Shown here: piece after piece, positions 57,411-64,000 of the stretch | Layout of the letters: each line of letters begins with the position of its first letter | How positions within the stretch are numbered: the first letter of the stretch is position 1 | The notes under the pieces: model-generated | The model's database searches: none | Told to the model about the DNA's origin: nothing | What the model saw: the letters and a program-made list of their open reading frames with translations, nothing else | Position numbers and translations under genes: made by a program | Assembly (NCBI GenBank): GCA_007570785.1 | Contig: ML664176.1 | Span: 1,415,296-1,479,295 of the forward strand | DNA: 64,000 bases | Direction of reading: 5' to 3' | Origin: Antilocapra americana | Lineage: Eukaryota; Chordata; Mammalia; Artiodactyla; Antilocapridae

Positions 57411-60075
57411 CATTAAAGATGTCTCAGTTTTCTAAACGGGTATTTCCCTAAATGTTCCATTAACTCCACTGTCATGATATATATGAATAGATGTTCATGA
57501 ATAAAGGATTCTTGGTCAAATTAATGTGGCAAATACTTGATTAGGCAAATTTAAATAGATTTCTTTACTGTAGTATTTCTCAGAGCCATTAATGTGCTTT
57601 CATGAATAATATGACATTTTTCAAACATATTGTCCCTAAAGTTCTTCTTTTGTTTACAAGATAGTTTTTCATGTCCTTTGGGACTTACTTTACATGAAAT
57701 GAACTTTACAACAGTGTTTGCTCATTCTTTCAGGATTCTTGTTTGTTTCTTTTTGGTTGTTATTATCACCCATATTTTAAAACTATGTCCCCAAGTCAGG
57801 ACAATTATGTGTGATATTAAATGAAATACTTCTTAAACAGCAAAAGCAAGACCCAATCCCTGTTTTACACCAACATGCTTTTTGATTAAGGGCAGGTCTC
57901 TGAATAAAATCACAGGGCATTAAATAATGATTATGCAGCTCTCATTGTTGGATCTTGGGTGAAATTAAGTGAAAATGGTGCCAGGGAGGGTCCAGTGGGT
58001 GAGGCTGTTATGGGGAGAATCTCAAAGAATGCCAAGATCAAGAGGAGGGTGTATGGAGAAGGGGCATACTGGAATCGGAGGCTTTTTCCCTAAAAGGCTC
58101 ATCTCAACACTGATGAGAAGTAAGATGCAGAAGCCAAGAAAACCTGAGGTATGAGCAGTTAGAAAGCAAGGCTGGACAGAATGAGGGAGTTCAGAATATA
58201 GACTGTAATTCATACAAGAAACTCTCAGGGTCTCACTATTATTGGGTTCTCACTAGGAAACATGGGATGGGTTGACAGGTTTAAAGGCGTAGGACTGAAT
58301 CAAGTGATTATTAACATAACATAAATCTGAAATAGTTTTATTCCTATAGGATAGAAGAAGAATTCATATCCTGAAATGCTAGATTATTTGCCAAAGGCAA
58401 ACATCATGTGAGCTACAGACCTGCTGAGAATATAGTTCCTGGACTCTTGATTCAACATCCAGGTGACTCTATCACCTTGTTTTTAATCCACGGTTCTTTG
58501 GCATCTACTGGGTTATAGAACTCAAATTTATTGAGATCCTCATCCTAAGAGCCACTGTCTATCTCCTGTTAAGATGCAAAGGAATTACAGTCAAGGCCCA
58601 CAATCTTCTACCTGAAGTCCATGGTAATACAGACACATGACACTGATCAACAGAAAAGCAGCCTATCTGGGAAGTCTGACATCACTTATACATAACAGAG
58701 ACCCGTTTAGTATGCAGCATACAAACAAACACATTCTCCCTGTTTTAACTGCTGTTCAGAGCAGGGCGGCCAGACCACGCAATGCCATGGTGCCCTGCTG
58801 GAAGGTTGAAGTGCAGAGATCCTATGTAATGAGGCCTGGGGCAATCATCCTGGTGGCACACATGGCTGGGCAATTCTGCTTTCATAACTCTGGTAGCTAG
58901 ACAACATTAGCTCCAGAGGACTGATCTCCCCGTTCTGCATGCTCCCTATCACTTAGTTGCCCAGACCTTGAAATCTTGGTTAACAGGCAGGCCTTTGGGA
59001 CATGGGTCCCATGCACTCCCAAAGACCAGACATGACTTTATCTTCTCTGGGTATCTGAGTCACCTCCAAACACCTCATCTCAGAAGGTCATTCTGCTTCA
59101 TTCTGTCAGTGCTTCCTACCCACAGAGCTTCTGTTCTTTCGATCCTCAAACTCTATCCCCTTCATTCCATTACCCACCCACAACCTCACTTTCATACTTT
59201 CGGTCAGCACTCTCCACCTTTTAATCATTACTTTGACAAAGCAGACTTGAAAGGAAGCTTATTGATTACTTTTGGCAAAGCACCTTGAAACATTTTTGCT
59301 GTTTTCAAGAGATGGAGAGGGAGCAGGAGGCTGACTTCACATGTCCAACTGTGGCAGTTAATTAGAAAGGACTTCTTTCTCCCTCTGATCACTTGTTCTG
59401 GAGGTTCACACCATTCTCATCCCACCGCCATCCCTCTTTTAAACAAAATGTAAAAGCAATATAGCAACTCAAACTCTGAAGAATTTTTAGACAAAAGTAC
59501 AAAGTGAACACCCTAGGTTTTTTCTTTCAAAAATTTCCATCTCACTTAATCCTCATATCTCATATTTTATATAAGAATATCCATAGTGTAAGAATAATTT
59601 CACATTCTTTTTAATATTCTGTTTTAGAATCTTTCTTCATACATGCTTTTTCTCAAGGGTGATGCCTATTTGATATTCTATTAAGTGAATGGCCCAATCA
59701 CATTATTTCTAGGGGAAAGAGTCAATTTATTTTATGGGCACCGTTCCACTAACTATTCCTGTGCTAGATGCCCATAGTTGAGGTAGACACTATAGCATAT
59801 TATCCTCCAGTTGGATTTTCAAAATGAAGATATGAAAAGGAAAACAAGTTAGATAAGAGGACAAGCATCAGAGGTCAGAATCACAAGTCAAAACCTGGGA
59901 ACTAAGACTTTGAGGCTGGGTTTGTGGAGTCAAAGGTTGGGACTAGTTAGAGAAAGAAGAAGGGGAAGCCTGAGAGCCAGGAAGTCAGTAAGACACAAGG
60001 CCTGGAGGGTCAAAATAGAGGAGCCTGGAGTGTCCCAAGGATTGAGTTGAGCAATATCCTTTCTTATGGGTGCTT
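57411..60075. other. Unassigned sequence, about 2.7 kb
   Basis: No gene or named repeat recognised. Open frames such as 58637-58900 and 58968-59288 (+) have no domains. Confidence 0.4.
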
Positions 60076-60154
60076 GCTGTCTCTTCTCCTATTCATCCTG
60101 ATTCATTCATCTGATGAATCTCCTATTCATCCTGCTGTCTCTTCTCCTATTCAT
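60076..60154 (+). repeat. Local duplication next to a BovB insertion
   Basis: GCTGTCTCTTCTCCTATTCAT occurs at 60076-60096 and 60134-60154. A shorter TCTCCTATTCATCCTG copy lies between them at 60119-60134. Confidence 0.9.
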
Positions 60155-60180
60155 TGCTGTGTTTGGTGCTACTTGTGTCT

Positions 60181-60664
60181 CAGACACACTTTGCTGACAA
60201 AGGTGCATATAGTCAAAACTATGGTTTTTCTAGTGGTCATGTATGGTTGTGAGAGTTGGACCATAAAGAAGGCTGAGCACCAAAAAATTGATGCTTTCAA
60301 ACTGTGGTGTTGGAGAAGCCTTTTGAGAGTCCCTTAGACTGCAAGGAGATCAAACCAGTCAGTCCATCCTAAAAGAGAAAAGTCCTGGATATTCACTGGA
60401 AGGACTGATGCTCAAGTTGAAGCTCCAATACTTTGGCCACCTGATGCGAAGAGCTGACTCACTGGAAAAGACCCTGATTCTGGGAAAGACTGAGGGCAGG
60501 ACAAGAAAAGGTGACAGAAGATGAGATGATTGGATGGCATTACCGACTCAATGGACATGAGTTTGAGCAAACTCCGGGAGATAGTGAAGAACAGGGATGC
60601 CTGGTGTGCTGCAGTTCATGGGGTTGCAAAGAGTCAGACATGACTTAGGGACTGAACAACAACA
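60181..60664 (+). mobile_element. BovB LINE 3' end with target duplication
   Basis: ACTTTGCTGACAAAGGTGC, TGGTCATGTATGGTTGTGAG, GGTGTTGGAGAAGCC, CCAATACTTTGGCCACCTG and the ACTGAACAACAAC end. ACTTGTGTCT (60171-60180) and ACTTGTGGCT (60665-60674) are the duplication. Frame broken. Confidence 0.95.
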
Positions 60665-60674
60665 ACTTGTGGCT

Positions 60675-61699
60675 GAGGTAACTTTGTGCATACTCGCTCT
60701 GTCCCAATTAAATCAGGGACCAGAGAACTGGGATGACAAGGATGTGCCTGGAATAACAAGTTCATGTCCAGTCCATGAGGGGTCCTAGAGGCTCTTCCCC
60801 ACTCATGGTCATTCCTGGAAGAGGCAGACGAGGGAACAATCATTAGGCTGCTCTGGGCAGGCACTCAATCCAATGCCTGACCTGTGAAAATCATCTGGGC
60901 CAATCTGATTTCTCTTTAAGGAATTTTGCATATGGAGATGGGAGAGGCTGTTGCCAGTTAATTAGGCTTGAGTGTAAAAGAATAGCCACAGAGTAGACGA
61001 CCTGTCAGCCATGATGTAGGATATGTAAGGAAGTTAAGAGGAAATCACAACTAAACACAGTGGAAATAAAAAGTAGAGCAAGAGTCCTCAGGAAAGTATA
61101 GCTGACAGATAGAAAAAGCTATTCCCCAAAGACAGCTGAGTTTGGGACTTTACTATTATCCACTTCTTCAACTTTTCCTGGGTTAGCATACACATATATC
61201 TTTTCATTTCATCTCTTCTTTTTCCCTCCCAGGGGACCAGGCGAATCTGTTCCTTCCAACTAAAAGATTGTTGTATCAAAGATCCTAACTATAAAGTCTC
61301 AATAAAGAAGAAATTCCTCAGAGAGTCCCTTAGGAAGCTGCCTTGAAGTCACATCTCCAACATGTAGGAAATTTGGCAAGAAAAACCAAAAGGGCTTGCT
61401 GCCTACCTTTACAGGCAGACAATTAAACCAATTAAAGACAGAGGGACAGTATGCTTTCTGCCTTCAAGGTCAGGACTTGACTCACTAGAACCTTGGCAGA
61501 GTCTTGCGTCTGGAGGGAGTAAGAAATCATCCTTGTCGATGACAGACTTCTGAGCAGATGGTTAGTAAATCAAGGTTTTGATGTGAAATGTTGGTGCTTT
61601 TTAGCCCAGGAAGATGCAGGAGAAATATTACCAAAGTAATCACACAGAGTAGACTCCAGGAAGCCCCTGGTCACTGTCCTTATAGACAAGGACCATTCA
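60675..61699. other. Unassigned sequence
   Basis: No gene or repeat recognised. 60900-60960 is AT-rich with TTTTGCATATGG and CAGTTAATTAGGC. Confidence 0.4.
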
Positions 61700-61985
61700 A
61701 TGTGAGATGAGATCCTAATTGCAATTAGCAGAACCATAAAAGTGATTTAGAGCCCCAAGGCCAGTGGGATTATAGGGTGTTATAATTAAGGAGACATCAT
61801 TTGTATTTACAAAAGTGTTAAAACAAGGGAGCCCTTATTTTGTGTGAACAGACTATGTATCTGGGGTGTGCATTACAGAGGACTCTCCACCTTAAAATGA
61901 GTACGATTAGATTGGTATTAATTAAATCCCAATTACAATGGTGGGTTCAATGTATCCACAATAATTATCATACAGATAGAGCACA
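61700..61985. promoter_or_regulatory. Candidate conserved non-coding element with palindromic homeodomain-like site
   Basis: CTAATTGCAATTAG at 61715-61728 is a perfect 14-bp palindrome containing TAAT and ATTA. TTAATTAA follows at 61918-61925, with CCAATTACAATGG and CACAATAATTATC nearby. The stretch is repeat-free, with no frame. Binding and function are inference. Confidence 0.25.
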
Positions 61986-61994
61986 GGGTTGAAA

Positions 61995-62105
61995 AAGCTG
62001 TGTCCAAACCCCAAGTCTCTGAATGTTGGCTGTGGGATATGAGTCAATCAATTTCCCTTTTTTCGTTTATCAAATGGGACTAATAATTCCTCTTCTTTAG
62101 AGTGG
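61995..62105 (+). mobile_element. MIR SINE 3' part
   Basis: TCTGAATGTTGGCTGTGGG, AATTTCCCTTTTTTCG, TTATCAAATGGGACTAATAATTCC. Confidence 0.65.
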
Positions 62106-62384
62106 CCTCTTCCTCCCTAGTTGGCCTTCCCTTAACGGAGAATCAAGCAAGAAGGTTCTGGCTAAGTTTTGCTTGGAGAGAAGCTCCAGGGGAAAGGACC
62201 CACAGTCTAGAGAACCCTAGACCCTTAGAGACGGTGCCTGTGGTGATTATGGCCCTTGGTCCATAGATAGCCACCTTCAAGGTCCTGTGGTCTAGAGATG
62301 GTTCACAAAACCCAGTGCCCTTTAGGCAAAGACTGTAGCTGGTCATTGTATGGCATTGTTTAGAAACTGTCACATTTTGAGACT
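62106..62384. other. Unassigned sequence
   Basis: No gene or repeat recognised. Confidence 0.4.
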
Positions 62385-62600
62385 TCTATGTGGGTCGTCC
62401 TAACATACATGATTTCATCCCATCCTCATAGCAAATTGCTAAGGGGTGTGTGTGCGATTATTTCTATTTAACAAATGAAGGAACTGGAGTTCTGAAAGGT
62501 AAAGTCAGTTGTCCAAGATCACACAGAACACCAGTGGTAGGGTGAGGAGCTGAACCACTCTTCAGATCCCTGTGTGCACATGCTTCCCATAATCCCATCG
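62385..62600 (-). mobile_element. MIR SINE
   Basis: Reverse MIR: ATGATTTCATCCCATCCTC, TTATTTCTATTTAACAAATG, AGGAACTGGAGTTCTG, GTTGTCCAAGATCACACAG, GGAGCTGAACCACTC. Confidence 0.85.
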
Positions 62601-62689
62601 AAATCCTGCCAAGTGGGCTGGCTGCATGGCACCTCTCCATCTGCTAATGCAGGCTGCCCGGACTGCCGTCCTCACAGTTTGTCCTAGTT

Positions 62690-62845
62690 CAGTGCTTCTC
62701 AAACCTTAAAGTGCATACAAATCACCTGGGGCTCTTGTTAAATTGCAGACGCAGATTCAGTAGGTCTGGAGGAGGCCTGAATACAAGTGCCCAGGTGGGG
62801 CTGATGTTGCTGACTTGCTGAGCACACTTTGGGGAGCAAAGTCCT
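62690..62845 (+). mobile_element. MER5A hAT-Charlie MITE
   Basis: CAGTGCTTCTCAAACC, ATACAAATCACCTGGGGC, ATTCAGTAGGTCTGGAGG, GCTGATGTTGCTG, GCACACTTTGGGGAGC. Confidence 0.92.
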
Positions 62846-63290
62846 AGCTGACCCCCAGTGCTTCCAAATTATTCCCTGGATTCTGAACAGGACCTCTTTT
62901 TGAAGCTCAGTACCTTCTCTGCTCTCACTAAGTGATTAGTGGCCAGATCTGTGAAGCAGTATCCAGTAGTTCTTAATGAAATTAAAACCAGACTGACATC
63001 CCTAACACTCTCCAGCTGTTATCCAGTATGTGCCATTAGGGTAATTGTGTGGGAGAACAGGAGGGTAGACACTAATACAATAATCTAACCAGGGTCCATT
63101 TAAAGTTACAGGCAACTGCTTGATTAGTAAGGTAAGGACATTTAAGATTAGACTCTGGAGTGTGGGCAGCACCAACAGCACTAGCAATAATGGTAATGGC
63201 AGCAGAATCATTAACGGAATATCTTTTACATTTCAAAGTGTCTATATATTAAATTGTGTACGGGGAATTCTTATAATAGTTCAGCAAGAT
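62846..63290. other. Unassigned sequence
   Basis: No gene recognised; a short AGCAC/AACAG-rich patch lies near 63165-63200. Confidence 0.4.
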
Positions 63291-63457
63291 GAACTGCAGC
63301 CCACCAGGCTCCTCTGTCCATGGGATTCTCTAGGCAAGAATACTGGAGTGGGTTGCCATTCCCTCCTCCAGGGGATCTTCCCAATCCAGTGATCAAACCC
63401 AGGTCTCCCACATTGCAGGCAGATTCTTTACCATCTGAGCCACCAGGGAAGCCCTGG
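63291..63457 (-). mobile_element. Bov-tA SINE
   Basis: CTGCAGCCCACCAGGCTCC, GGCAAGAATACTGGAGTG, CAGGGGATCTTCCCAATCC, CATTGCAGGCAGATTC and the reversed head CACCAGGGAAGCC. GCAAGAT at 63284-63290 and 63458-63464 is a short target duplication. Confidence 0.93.
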
Positions 63458-63464
63458 GCAAGAT

Positions 63465-63721
63465 AAGAAATTATTATTAATTTTCATTTATTCATATTTT
63501 ATTTTCATCGGTAATTTGAAAAAATGTCCAAGACTATCTAACATAGGACAAGACAGCACAAGTTTATATTGGGGGGACAAGAAAAAAATTCTGGGTGCAG
63601 ACAAGGGAGACCAGGAATGAGGCTCTCAAGTAGGACATGAGGAATGTGTGCCTGCTCAGACTGAGCCACTTTCTAGGAGCCAACAAGAGAAGGGGAATCT
63701 GGTCAGTTGAACAATTCACAG
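63465..63721. other. Unassigned sequence
   Basis: No gene recognised. Confidence 0.4.
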
Positions 63722-63734
63722 TGATCATGTAATT

Positions 63735-63930
63735 TTTTAAAATATTTTTTTTTATGTGGACCATTTTCAAAGTCTTTACTGAATTTGTTACAATGTTGTT
63801 TCTGCTTATGTTTTGGTTTTTTGGCCATGAGGCATGTGGTATTTTAGTTTTGGTAATTCTGGGGATTGAACTTGCACCCCCTGCATTGAAAGGTGAAATC
63901 TTAACCACTGGACAGCCAGGGAAGTCCCAG
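63735..63930 (-). mobile_element. CHR-type tRNA-Glu SINE with target duplication
   Basis: Tail region ATGTGGACCATTTTCAAAG and AATTTGTTACAATGTTG, then TTTGGCCATGAGGCATGTGG and the reversed head CTTAACCACTGGACAGCC/AGGGAAGTCC. TGATCATGTAATT (63722-63734) and TAATCATGTAATT (63931-63943) flank it. Confidence 0.93.
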
Positions 63931-64000
63931 TAATCATGTAATTGAAAAAAAAATTCCAAAGTTTCATGTGAGGGTATCTCCTGTGGCCCTTCCTAGAGGG

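Overview
The window looks like ordinary mammalian intergenic (or deep intronic) DNA from a ruminant. It contains BovB (RTE-type) LINE copies, tRNA-Glu-derived Bov-tA/Bov-A2 SINEs and artiodactyl CHR-type SINEs, on a background of old mammalian repeats (MIR, L2, MER5A, MLT1, old L1). BovB together with Bov-A SINEs points to a pecoran ruminant (cattle, sheep, goat or a relative); I cannot decide the species. No active protein-coding gene can be supported. Almost every open frame is short and chance-level, or lies inside a retrotransposon.

The only recognisable gene-derived sequence is a processed, broken copy of UQCRFS1 (Rieske iron-sulfur protein of respiratory complex III) at 21192-22296. It is intronless, has an A-rich tail and is bounded by a perfect 15-bp target-site duplication. 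It sits inside a BovB element, which sits inside a plus-strand L1, which itself splits an older minus-strand L1. This gives a four-layer nest with readable insertion order.

Layout: 1-11.4 kb is mostly unassigned sequence with scattered MIR, MER5A, a MER53-like MITE, CHR and Bov-tA SINEs and two L1 3' ends. 11.4-23.5 kb is a dense L1/BovB block. 23.5-33.9 kb holds an L1 interrupted by Bov-tA and BovB, plus two MLT1 LTRs. 33.9-36.6 kb has TA/CA/GT microsatellites with SINEs. 36.6-53.4 kb is mixed unique sequence with MIR, L2, MER5A, SINEs and three L1 tails. 53.5-57.4 kb is T-rich and largely a minus-strand old L1. 57.4-64 kb is mostly unique, with one BovB, MIRs, MER5A and two SINEs.

Several repeat-free stretches (notably 61.70-61.99 kb, 8.2-8.8 kb and 33.4-33.9 kb) keep scattered CpGs and clustered TAAT/ATTTGCAT-like motifs. 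They are offered only as candidate conserved non-coding elements. I did not find a convincing new biological system. The most informative structures are the nested retrotransposons, a BovB 5' inversion and an unclassified 466-bp insert splitting an L2. Repeat family names come from recognition by eye, so edges are approximate except where target-site duplications define them.
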